In this document: positions 53,696-61,459 of the stretch, one piece after another
How positions within the stretch are numbered: the stretch's first letter is position 1
Layout of the letters: each line of letters opens with the position of its first letter
Assembly: GCF_014257025.1 (NCBI RefSeq)
Contig: NZ_JACMSF010000029.1
Location: 1-64,000, forward strand
Source: Streptomyces cupreus
Lineage (GTDB): Bacteria; Actinomycetota; Actinomycetes; Streptomycetales; Streptomycetaceae
Length of the DNA stretch: 64,000 nt
Direction: 5' to 3'
The notes under the pieces: model-generated
Seen by the model: only the letters and a program-made list of their open reading frames with translations
What the model was told of the DNA's origin: nothing
Databases searched by the model: none
Position numbers and translations under genes: made by a program

Positions 53696-54106
53696 GTGAG
53701 CGACCTGACGACCCAACAGCGGCCCACCCGGCAGCGCTCGGCCCTTCTGGAAGCTCTTGCGAACTGTCACGACTTCATCTCCGCGCAGGATCTGCACGCG
53801 CGCATGACCGCCGAAGGCACACGGATCGGCCTGACCACCGTGTACCGAGGACTGCGTGACCTGGAGGCCGCGGACGCGGTCGATGTCATCCAAGCCAGCG
53901 CCGGTGAACGGCTTTACAGATGGCGGCCCGGCGACAGCCACCGCCACTACCTGATCTGTCGCGCCTGCGGCAGCAGCCGGCCGGTGGACTCCGAGGTCGT
54001 CGAGGAGTGGGCCGGACGGATCGCCTCCGACTCCGGATTCGCCGCGGTGGAGCACACCGTCGAACTCACCGGCGTCTGCGCCGGATGCCAACCCGCCACC
54101 GAGTGA
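53696..54106 (+). CDS. zur: Fur-family zinc-uptake regulator
   Basis: A 136-residue repressor: winged helix ([35 protein letters not shown]) and a metal domain with the regulatory HRHYLIC. It also carries two structural CxxC pairs (CRAC and CAGC) that hold the structural zinc of Zur/Fur proteins. GTG 53696 is preceded by AGGGGGTG. It heads an operon with a small Cys protein and a COG0523 GTPase, both typical Zur-regulon members. A Zur-like box upstream supports this identity; Fur or Nur function is less likely. Confidence 0.85.
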   Translation: MSDLTTQQRPTRQRSALLEALANCHDFISAQDLHARMTAEGTRIGLTTVYRGLRDLEAADAVDVIQASAGERLYRWRPGDSHRHYLICRACGSSRPVDSEVVEEWAGRIASDSGFAAVEHTVELTGVCAGCQPATE

Positions 54107-54120
54107 GGAGAACTGCCGCC

Positions 54121-54402
54121 ATGCCCCTGGGATTCGGGCCGGGAAACCCCGCCGCACCAAGCCCGCACCTGCGCGAGCTGAAGGAAACCGTGCGCACCCT
54201 GCTGGACCTCGACGACGACACCGCCGTCATGATCCGCCAACTCGCCTGCACCGAACCGGGCTGCCCGCCCCTGGAGACGGTCGTCGCCGTCCTGCCGATG
54301 AACGGGCCGGCCCGCCGCTGGACCCTGCACCAACCCACCGACAAAGTCACCGAGGACGACCTCAAGTCCGCCCTGCTCACCTCCGCACCCGAAGGAGCCT
54401 GA
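54121..54402 (+). CDS. Small conserved protein with CTEPGCPP motif, COG0523 partner
   Basis: A 93-residue protein: a helix ([20 protein letters not shown]), then [20 protein letters not shown] and a short beta region. The CxxxxC-Pro-Pro motif could bind a metal. I recall similar proteins beside CobW/COG0523 genes but know no assigned function. ATG 54121 lies 14 nt after the regulator gene and 5 nt before the GTPase start, so it belongs to that operon. Confidence 0.65.
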   Translation: MPLGFGPGNPAAPSPHLRELKETVRTLLDLDDDTAVMIRQLACTEPGCPPLETVVAVLPMNGPARRWTLHQPTDKVTEDDLKSALLTSAPEGA

Positions 54403-54407
54403 CCCCG

Positions 54408-55429
54408 ATGACGACAACCGAAGCAACCGCGACGGACGCGCCTCGCGACGAGCGAGTACCCGTCACCGTCCTGACCGGCTTCCTCGGCTCGGGCAAGACC
54501 ACCCTCCTCAACCGCATCCTCACCGAGCACCACGGGATGCGGATCGCCGTCATCGAGAACGAGTTCGGCGAGATCGGCATCGACGACGCCCTCGTCCTCG
54601 ACGCCGAAGAAGAGATCTTCGAGATGAACAACGGCTGCATCTGCTGCACCGTCTCATCCGCATCCTGGGCGCCCTGATGCGCCGCCGGGAGAAGTTCGAC
54701 CACATCCTCATCGAGACCACCGGCCTGGCCGACCCCGCCCCCGTCGCACAGACCTTCTTCATGGACGACGAGATCGCCGCTCAACTGCGCCTGGACGCCA
54801 TCATCACCCTCGTCGACGCCGCTCATGTGCTGCAGCACCTCAACGAGGTGAAGCCGGAGGGTGTGGAGAACGAGGCGGTCGAGCAGATCGCCTTCGCCGA
54901 CCGAATCGTGCTCAACAAGACCGACCTGGTGGACGAGACCACCATCGCCGAGGTCGAGGCACGCGTGAAGGCCATCAATGCACCCGTGCAGATCCTGCGC
55001 GCCCGCAACGCCGAGGTCGACCTGAAGCAGATCCTCGACGTGGGCGCCTTCGACCTCGACCGGGTCCTCAAAGACGACCCGTCCTTCCTCACCGAGACCG
55101 AGCACCAGCACGACACCACCGTCACCTCCGTCGGCATCGAACTCGACGGCGAGGTCGACGACGCCCGCCTCAATGCCTGGCTGGGCAACCTGCTGCGCAC
55201 CAAGGGCGCCGACATCTTCCGCTCCAAGGGCATCCTCGCGATCGCCGGTTCGAGCAGGCAGTACGTCTTCCAGGGCGTCCACATGCTGCTGATGGGCGAG
55301 GAGGGTGCCCAGTGGCGAGCCGGCGAGCCGCACCGCAACCGGCTGGTCTTCATCGGCCGCAACCTCGACCGCGACGAGCTGGAGCGCGGCTTCGCCGACT
55401 GCCTGGCCACGGCGGGAGCCGCCGCGTGA
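54408..55429 (+). pseudogene. COG0523 (CobW/ZNG-type) metal-chaperone GTPase with internal frameshift
   Basis: The first part (54408-54677) has Walker [10 protein letters not shown], the switch [14 protein letters not shown] and the metal motif GCICC. It then runs into nonsense and stops. The second part (from about 54,653; ATG 54677) continues in another frame with [29 protein letters not shown] and the NKTD G4 motif. Relatives read CxCC-T-V-R-G-D-L at this point, so about 10 nt appear to be missing near 54,650. Intact, it would be a zinc-insertion GTPase of about 340-345 residues. The downstream genes overlap and look intact, so the deletion is recent or an assembly error. Confidence 0.8.
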
Positions 55430-56469
55430 GCATCACCGCACCCGACCAGGCACTGACCGTCGCCTGGGAGATCACCATCGACGACGCACCCGTCGCGCTC
55501 AGCGCGCGCGGTGACCTGGTGGCCGTCGCCGGAGCCGAGGGCACGGTCCGCGTCCTCGATGCCGCGATGGGCGCCGAGATGGGAGCACTCGACCTGCCCG
55601 GCGGCGCCCTGAAAAGTCACCTGTCCCCCACCGCCCGGCACTTGGCGGTCACCGGGCCCATGGGGTACGCGCTGTGGCGGCGCTCGGACGGCCGCACCGT
55701 CGTACGCGAATCCGGCGCCTGGTCCTCCTCCGCCGCCTGGGCCAACGACGAACGGGTGGCCATCGCCTCCGGACGCACGGCGCTCGTACTCGACGCCGAC
55801 GGCGAGGAGTTGTGGCGTACGGAACCTGCCGCGTCCACCGTCACCGACCTCGCCTGGCTGCGCCGGGGGCGGCGGCTGGCCGTGGCGGCATACGGGGCCG
55901 TGCGCGGCCACGAGAGGCACACCGCCCAGCCCGTCGTCACCTATCCCTACATCGGCTCGCACCTCGCGCTCGCCGTCGCCCCGACCGAGAAGTGGATCTG
56001 CAGCGGCAACCAGGACGCCTCCATCCACTGTGCCAAGCCTCCCCGCACCCGGGACGGCAGCGAACTGACCATGTCCGGCTACCCGGAGAAGGTCTCTCGC
56101 CTCGCCTTCGACGACACCGGCTTCTGGCTCGCCGCCGACGGCGCCCCCGACCTGACGGTCTGGGACTTCTCCGGCAAGGGTCCGGCCGGCACCGCGCCAC
56201 GCCAGCTCCGCCGCCACGAGACGATCACCGCGCTCGCCTGGCGGCCCGGCCCTGCCGGGCACCTCGCCAGCGGCGGTCACGACGGCACGGTCGCACTGTG
56301 GTACGCCACCGCCGGACAGCCCGCCAACCGGCTGCGCCCGGTGCGCACGCTGCACGACGTCGACTCTGCCGTCGCCGCGCTGGCCTGGGCCGGACCGCAC
56401 CTGCTGATCACCGCCCACCGCGACGGCCGCGTCCGGGCCTACGGCCTGCCCTCGCGGACGGCGCTGTGA
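55426..56469 (+). CDS. WD40-repeat protein of the COG0523 operon
   Basis: A 347-residue beta-propeller with WD-like units (LVAVAGAEGTVRVLDAAMG, LAADGAPDLTVWDFSGKG, HLASGGHDGTVALWYATAG). There is no signal peptide, so it is cytosolic. The GTG at 55426 overlaps the GTPase stop as GTGA. As a scaffold it could dock the GTPase to a client. Its client is unknown. Coupling with a metal-insertion GTPase and an iron-sulfur-like protein is the main clue. Confidence 0.8.
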   Translation: MSITAPDQALTVAWEITIDDAPVALSARGDLVAVAGAEGTVRVLDAAMGAEMGALDLPGGALKSHLSPTARHLAVTGPMGYALWRRSDGRTVVRESGAWSSSAAWANDERVAIASGRTALVLDADGEELWRTEPAASTVTDLAWLRRGRRLAVAAYGAVRGHERHTAQPVVTYPYIGSHLALAVAPTEKWICSGNQDASIHCAKPPRTRDGSELTMSGYPEKVSRLAFDDTGFWLAADGAPDLTVWDFSGKGPAGTAPRQLRRHETITALAWRPGPAGHLASGGHDGTVALWYATAGQPANRLRPVRTLHDVDSAVAALAWAGPHLLITAHRDGRVRAYGLPSRTAL

Positions 56470-56903
56470 ACCGCCGTACGCCGCCGACCCCCACCTCCAC
56501 TGCCCGTACGGTGTCGATCGGCGGCGCGGCCAACCGTCCGTGCACGCTGGTCGTCTGCCGGGGCTGCTGCTGCGGCAACCCCCGCAAGCACCCCGGCACC
56601 GACCACGCCTGGCAACTGGACCGGCTGCGCGCCGCCGCGGCCGAGCACGGCTTCCAGGTCCGTACGACGGACTGCCTCGGCCCCTGCGACCAGGCCAACG
56701 TCATCGTCGTCCAGCCCTCCGCCGCCGGACGCCGGGCCGGTGGCCGGGCGACCTGGATCGGCTTCGCCATGGACGACGACTGCACGGACGATGTCCTGCG
56801 TTGGGCGGCGGACGGCGGCCCCGGGATGGCGAAGCCCCCGGCCACACTGGAACTGCAGTTCATCCGCCCACCGCGCGAGGCCCGGCTCCGTGCACGCCGG
56901 TGA
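56466..56903 (+). CDS. Thioredoxin-like [2Fe-2S] ferredoxin-domain protein
   Basis: A 145-residue protein with VVCRGCCCGNPRKHPGTD in the first strand-helix and TTDCLGPCDQANVIVV later. The C-x(n)-C and CLGPC pattern is that of NuoE-like thioredoxin-fold ferredoxins. The cluster of four cysteines (CRGCCC) could alternatively bind zinc. The GTG at 56466 overlaps the WD40 stop by 4 nt. It follows a COG0523 GTPase and WD40 protein, together a fixed module. Confidence 0.75.
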   Translation: MNRRTPPTPTSTARTVSIGGAANRPCTLVVCRGCCCGNPRKHPGTDHAWQLDRLRAAAAEHGFQVRTTDCLGPCDQANVIVVQPSAAGRRAGGRATWIGFAMDDDCTDDVLRWAADGGPGMAKPPATLELQFIRPPREARLRARR

Positions 56904-57267
56904 GCCGGTGCCTCCCGGCGACGCCGTGGGCGGCCGCGACGTCATCGCGGCCGCCCGCCTCGACGAGTCGACCGCCGTCTCGGTGGCCGCCACCCTCCAG
57001 GCACTGGCCACACCCTCCCGACTACTGATCCTCACCGCCCTGCGCCAGTCCGCGTACTCGGTCACCGAACTCGCCACCGCTGTGGGGATGGAGCAGTCCG
57101 CGGTCTCCCACCAACTGCGGCTGCTGCGCACCCTGGGCCTGGTCACCGGGCGGCGCGACGGCCGCCGTATCGTCTACCGCCTCTACGACGACCACGTCGC
57201 CCAACTCCTCGACCAGGCCGTCCACCACATCGAACACCTGCGGCTCGGCGTGCGGGATCCCGGCTGA
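56890..57267 (+). CDS. CzrA-like zinc-sensing ArsR-family repressor
   Basis: A 125-residue winged-helix repressor (TPSRLLILTALRQS, EQSAVSHQLRLLRTLGLV). The alpha-5 helix reads YDDHVAQLLDQAVHHIEH, an exact D-x-H-x10-H-x2-H zinc site as in CzrA/NmtR-type sensors. GTG 56890 overlaps the ferredoxin gene by 14 nt; GTG 56908 is possible. It is the last gene of the regulator-GTPase operon and lies just upstream of a palindrome and a histidine-rich protein gene that it may repress. Confidence 0.85.
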   Translation: MHAGEPVPPGDAVGGRDVIAAARLDESTAVSVAATLQALATPSRLLILTALRQSAYSVTELATAVGMEQSAVSHQLRLLRTLGLVTGRRDGRRIVYRLYDDHVAQLLDQAVHHIEHLRLGVRDPG

Positions 57268-57339
57268 CGACCTGGTCGGCGACCGGCACGGCCCGGCCCA
57301 CGGGGGGTCAACTGCGCCCACAGCGGGTGGACTTCCCTG

Positions 57340-57365
57340 AACATATGCGTGAATTGCCATATGTT
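57340..57365. promoter_or_regulatory. ArsR-type operator upstream of the His-rich protein gene
   Basis: AACATATG (57340-57347) and CATATGTT (57358-57365) form a perfect 8-bp inverted repeat with a 10-nt spacer in an AT-rich patch. ATATG..CATAT is close to the SmtB/CzrA operator type. It lies about 70 nt before the His-rich gene. Confidence 0.65.
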
Positions 57366-57433
57366 AATGTGGCCACGCACTGCCTGCGGAGTACGAGCCG
57401 CAGGCGACCGGAGAGCACCACGAGGAGCACCAC

Positions 57434-57736
57434 ATGACCACCGCCACCGAGCACCGCAGGCACGACGACCACACGCACACCCACGGCGAGGGCTGCGGCC
57501 ACGTCGCCATCCCGCACGGCGACCACACCGACTACGCGCACGACGGCCACCTCCACAAGGCTCACGAAGGCCACGTCGACGAGTGCGCAAGCGCCGGCCA
57601 CACCACCCACGAGGGCCACGACCACCAGCACGGCCAGGGCTGCGGGCATGTGGCCGTGCCGCACGAGGACCACGTGGACTACGTGCACGACGGCCACCGT
57701 CACGCTGCGCACGACGGCCACTGGGACGACCACTGA
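57434..57736 (+). CDS. Histidine-rich metal-binding protein with internal duplication
   Basis: A 100-residue protein with 27 histidines, two GCGH motifs and many acidic residues. It consists of two tandem units: residues about 15-47 (HGEGCGHVAIPHGDHTDYAH) and 64-96 (HGQGCGHVAVPHEDHVDYVH), a 49-residue period. There is no signal peptide or membrane helix, so it is a cytosolic metal buffer, storage protein or chaperone. The ATG at 57434 is near an AGGAG. The ArsR-type palindrome upstream and an ArsR gene on either side indicate metal-induced expression. Confidence 0.8.
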   Translation: MTTATEHRRHDDHTHTHGEGCGHVAIPHGDHTDYAHDGHLHKAHEGHVDECASAGHTTHEGHDHQHGQGCGHVAVPHEDHVDYVHDGHRHAAHDGHWDDH

Positions 57737-57806
57737 CCCGGACCAGCGCCCGGCAACTTGAGCCGGACCTGGAATCATTGTCACTTGCTAATGTATGTAT
57801 GTGGCA

Positions 57807-58121
57807 ATGACACCTCCCTCCCCGACAGCTCCGGCGGACGAACCGCTACGTGCCCTGGAGGCCGCCAGTGACCTGCTGAAGGCGCTGGCCTCCCCCGTCC
57901 GTCTCGGCATCGTGCGCGAGCTGTCCGAGGGCGGAAAGTACGTCCACGAACTGGTCACCGCCCTCGGGGTGAGCCAGCCGCTGGTCTCGCAGCACCTGCG
58001 GATCCTGCGCAACTCCCGCATCGTGACGACCCGCCGCCAGGCCCGCGAGATCCGATACCACCTCACCGACGAACACATCGCCCACATCGTGCTGGACGCC
58101 ATCCGGCACGCACAGGAGTAG
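57807..58121 (+). CDS. SmtB-like zinc-sensing ArsR-family repressor
   Basis: A 104-residue winged-helix repressor (ASDLLKALASPVRLGIVREL, VSQPLVSQHLRILRNSRIV). The alpha-5 helix reads TDEHIAHIVLDAIRHAQE, an exact D-x-H-x10-H-x2-E zinc site as in SmtB. Start ATG 57807 is preferred; ATG 57795 is also in frame, and the AT-rich TGCTAATGTATG just upstream suggests a promoter very close to the start, perhaps a leaderless message. TGTCA and TGACA flank this site as a possible operator. It is separate from the CzrA-like sensor, giving two zinc-set points. Confidence 0.82.
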   Translation: MTPPSPTAPADEPLRALEAASDLLKALASPVRLGIVRELSEGGKYVHELVTALGVSQPLVSQHLRILRNSRIVTTRRQAREIRYHLTDEHIAHIVLDAIRHAQE

Positions 58122-58215
58122 TCCGGCGCCGTCGCGAGCAGGACGGCACCGGACTTCGGCTCGCGCGGACTGCGGCCGGCACACTCACCGCTGTGGACCG
58201 GGCCTTGCCCTGTGG

Positions 58216-58512
58216 ATGGCGGATCCGGCGTCCGCGCCGCACGGTGGGGAGTCGGTACGGGACTTCTGCGACCGGATTGTCGAGTCGGCCGAGCGGCTTG
58301 CGGGCCGGACTGTCGTCGTGGTGGATCCTGAGGCCGTACGGGCCGCGGTGGTGCGGGCTCTCGGGGCGCCGGAGTCGGCCTTCTGGCGGATCGACGTGCC
58401 ACCGCTGACCTCGACGGAGTTCAGCGGACGGTCCGGGCGCTGGAACCTGCGGATCGGGCAGCCGCTCGGTGGGGCGCAGTCCGGGACCGGGCGGCTACCC
58501 GAGCCGTCGTAG
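58216..58512 (+). pseudogene. Histidine phosphatase-family protein, C-terminal remnant
   Basis: About 98 residues (PHGGESVRDFCDRI, VVVVDPEAVRAAVVRALGAP, FWRIDVPPLTSTEFSGRSGR) match the second half of CobC-like histidine phosphatases. The catalytic RHG motif at the N-terminus is absent and no ribosome site is evident. Confidence 0.6.
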
Positions 58513-58529
58513 CCCAGGGCGGGCACGCT

Positions 58530-58677
58530 GCGCCGGGACCTCCACCCGCACGCCGCGGCCTGGTGGCTGATGTCCCTGCTGCACGCCCGTACCTTCCGGG
58601 CGGCGTTCATGCCCGAACAGGCGGAGCTGGAGGGTCAGTTGGTGGCCATGACGTTGGACGCGCTGACCGATTCCTGA
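58530..58677 (+). pseudogene. Possible TetR-type regulator C-terminal remnant
   Basis: The last 45 codons, AAWWLMSLLHARTFRAAFMP then EQAELEGQLVAMTLDALTDS, look like the end of a TetR-family ligand domain. No DNA-binding part is present. It is short and uncertain. Confidence 0.3.
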
Positions 58678-58747
58678 GCCGATGCCGCCGCGTGGCCCCG
58701 CCAGGTCGTCGCCCGGCGGGGACACGCTTCTGCTCAGAGCCGCTTGA

Positions 58748-61243
58748 TCACAGTTCCTTGATCCTGATGTTCCTGAACCCGACCATCCCGGTGTGGGCCT
58801 GCAGTCCGATGTAGCCCGATGCCGGGTCGGCGTTCGCGGGCTTGCCGCGCCAGGGATCGGTGTTGGTGAACACCGTGGTCTGAGCGCCGTTCATCCGCAC
58901 CGTGTAGGTGTCGCCGCGGACCTCGATCTCGCAGTCCGTCCAGTGGCCGGGCACCAGCGCGGCGGGCCGCTGGTAGGACTGGCCTCCGGGGACGCCTCCG
59001 GTGTCGATGTCGTAGATCGCGCCGGTGCGATGCTTGTCCAGTCCGTCGGGTGCCGCGGTGTCGTCGATCTGGATCTCGAAGCCGGTGTGGACGGCGACCC
59101 ATGCCTGGTTCACGTACGCGTGCAGCTTGGTCGGGTCGGTCCGGTCGGGGACGGGGCGGCGGGGGTCCCGGGAGCGTACGAAGATCCCGGAGTTGTCCTG
59201 GACGGATCCGGCACGGAGTTGCAGGCGCAGGATGAAGTCGCTGAAGGACTGGCGGGCGTAGTAGAGCAGTCCGAGTTCGCCGCCGACCGGCTGGGGGACG
59301 ATCGCCCCGTCGATCAGGGCGAAGGCGCCGCCGCCGACACCGCGCCAGAGGCTGAAGGACTTGTCGGTGCCGTCGAAGAGGTACCGGAACTCGGCCTCCG
59401 GGGCCGGGGGCAGAGGCTGGGGCACGAGGTGGTCGCCGGTGCGCCGGGCGAGGGCGACGCCCGACAGCATGGGATTCGGCGAGCCGATGGTGGGGAGCAC
59501 GGCGGGACCGACGGCGTGCAGGTTGTCGCTCTCGTGCAGGCGGCCCCAGACGTCCGTGACCGAGGAGGACGGGTCCTCGCCCATCCACAGCGTGCCGCTC
59601 TCGTGGTGGGTGGAGGAGAGGGTGTCACGGCGGGCGTTCGGGCCGGGCGGGGTGTTCTGCCAGCCGCCGCTGCCCAGGTACTGGATCGGTCCGCCGTTCG
59701 CGAGCATCAGCGCGATCTCGTCGGTGGCCTGGTCCATGGCCTCCCACAGCGCCAGGTTGCGACCGGCCGGGTCGGCCGGATCCTGCGCCTCCAGCCGGAC
59801 CAGCGCCCTGGGCTGCCCGTAGTCGAACGGGCCCTGCGGGCCCTGGTGGTCCAGCGCGATCCGGTTGCGGGGGTCGGCCGAGGTCTTGTCGCCGGTCATT
59901 TCGCCGATGCCGCGCAGGGTGACGACAACCCATTCGTCGGTCAGATCGCGGAAGCGGTCGAGGGTGTCGAGGTCGGGGATCTTCTTGAACAACTCGGCTT
60001 CGGAGTCGATGCCCATCGCGCCCACGCCGGAGGCGGTGATCTGGAGGTGGAAGTGCCCGGTGCTGTGGTCGGTGTGGGTGTGGACGCCCTTGACGAACAG
60101 CGTGGAGACGGCCAGCTCCTGGATGCCCGCGAGGGCCTTGCCCAGGGAGGCGCGGGGCAGCCGGATCGTGAGGTTGGAGCGCATGTGCGCCATGAGGTTG
60201 CGGCCGATCAGACCGTGTGCGTTGGGGAGGGTGGCCAGGGCGAGCCGGGTGCTCTCCACCGTCCCGCAGGCGAGGAAGACGTGCCCGCCGGCGGGGACGT
60301 CGACCGTGCCCTTGTTGGTGACCACCTTGGTGATGTGTCCGCCCTGGCGCTCCAGCCTGATGACCTTGGTGTTGTCGACGAGCATCAGGCGCTTCTTCAC
60401 GTCCCGCTCGGCGGGCCCGCCCACCACGCTCTGCTCGGCCTCCGTCTGGGCCAGCCGGGCCGCGCGGATCAGCAACTGGATCCCGTTGAACTTGTTGAAC
60501 GGGAAGAACCCCGGGCGTGGGGACGCCGACTGCACGGCCAGCGGGGCGTCGAGTTCCCGCAGCAGCTGCTCCTTCGGCTGGGTCGCGGTCATCGGCGTAC
60601 CCCGGTTGCCGACGAGAGCGGTCTGGCCTGCGCCGGCACGGGAGCGCAGGCCATCGTACAGCCTGCTGCGCAGGGCCTCGTGGAGCGGGCCGTAGACGAA
60701 GTCGTTGGTCTGGCTCGTGCCGATCTGCTCGGCGGCCGCATCCAGGTAGGAACGTGTGGGGTTGTGGGCCGGTACGGCCGGGGTGGTGAGGTCGTCGGTG
60801 ACGGCCTTGGGCCAGCCGTCCAGTTCGGTGTCGATGAAGTACGGCGACCAGCCGCCCCAGAACAACGACCGTCCGCCCGGACAGAACGCGAGGCCGGGGA
60901 ATCGCTGATTCCACGTCTGTGGGCTGTCGGAATTCCAGGGAACGCCCCAGACTTCTCCAGGATTCAACTGAGGTGGAAGATTCTGCGTGTGTTCCGGGAG
61001 GACCATGGGTCCGGCTTCCAGAACAAGGGTTCGGTGGGTGCGGGAGGTGTCGTTGAAGAAGAGATGACTTGCGAGCACGGCGCCGAAACTGCCACCGCCC
61101 AGCACGATCAGGTCGAAGGGTCGCGCATCCGCATGCTTGGCCGTATCAGTGCTGGCCAGAGCCTCGTCGAGGCCGTTGCAGACGTATCGGCCCATCACAT
61201 CCAGGGAGAAGTCGGTGGGCTGTGGAGCAACGCTGGTCGCCAT
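58748..61243 (-). CDS. GMC-type oxidoreductase fused to a DUF1080 (3-keto-disaccharide hydrolase) domain
   Basis: An 831-residue two-domain enzyme. The N-terminal about 620 residues are a GMC/FAD oxidoreductase: LIVLGGGSFGAVLASHLFF (dinucleotide motif), ACGTVESTRLALATLPN, and the C-terminal block STHHESGTLWMGEDP plus AVGPAVLPTIGSPNPML. From about residue 635 a concanavalin-like DUF1080 domain follows (FRYLFDGTDKSFSLWRG, DFILRLQLRAGSVQDNSGIF, TGFEIQIDD, GYIGLQAHTGMVGFRNIRI). DUF1080 enzymes split 3-keto-glycosides, and GMC dehydrogenases make them, so one chain could oxidise and cleave a glycoside. ATG 61243 has AAGGGAT upstream. No signal peptide, so the substrate must be imported. Confidence 0.85.
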   Translation of the reverse strand: MATSVAPQPTDFSLDVMGRYVCNGLDEALASTDTAKHADARPFDLIVLGGGSFGAVLASHLFFNDTSRTHRTLVLEAGPMVLPEHTQNLPPQLNPGEVWGVPWNSDSPQTWNQRFPGLAFCPGGRSLFWGGWSPYFIDTELDGWPKAVTDDLTTPAVPAHNPTRSYLDAAAEQIGTSQTNDFVYGPLHEALRSRLYDGLRSRAGAGQTALVGNRGTPMTATQPKEQLLRELDAPLAVQSASPRPGFFPFNKFNGIQLLIRAARLAQTEAEQSVVGGPAERDVKKRLMLVDNTKVIRLERQGGHITKVVTNKGTVDVPAGGHVFLACGTVESTRLALATLPNAHGLIGRNLMAHMRSNLTIRLPRASLGKALAGIQELAVSTLFVKGVHTHTDHSTGHFHLQITASGVGAMGIDSEAELFKKIPDLDTLDRFRDLTDEWVVVTLRGIGEMTGDKTSADPRNRIALDHQGPQGPFDYGQPRALVRLEAQDPADPAGRNLALWEAMDQATDEIALMLANGGPIQYLGSGGWQNTPPGPNARRDTLSSTHHESGTLWMGEDPSSSVTDVWGRLHESDNLHAVGPAVLPTIGSPNPMLSGVALARRTGDHLVPQPLPPAPEAEFRYLFDGTDKSFSLWRGVGGGAFALIDGAIVPQPVGGELGLLYYARQSFSDFILRLQLRAGSVQDNSGIFVRSRDPRRPVPDRTDPTKLHAYVNQAWVAVHTGFEIQIDDTAAPDGLDKHRTGAIYDIDTGGVPGGQSYQRPAALVPGHWTDCEIEVRGDTYTVRMNGAQTTVFTNTDPWRGKPANADPASGYIGLQAHTGMVGFRNIRIKEL

Positions 61244-61459
61244 GATCGATCCCTTCTGTTCGCGGGCAGCATTTTTTACCGGCGGAAGAGTCGCTGGAGC
61301 CATGGTCACTGCAGGACTTTCGCCATCCTTATGCGGGAATGGCGCTCAACGACGCGCCTGGCCCATCGGTTTAATCCTCAAAGTGGGGGCCGTCAACGAT
61401 TCGGAGGAACTGCAAGGGAGCATTCCTCAACGCACATGAAAAAAGCTACACGGAAGCCG

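Noticed and set aside
57434-57736. CRISPR or DNA repeat array in the His-rich gene
   Set aside because: The repetition is two 49-codon protein units in frame with synonymous differences; there are no spacers.
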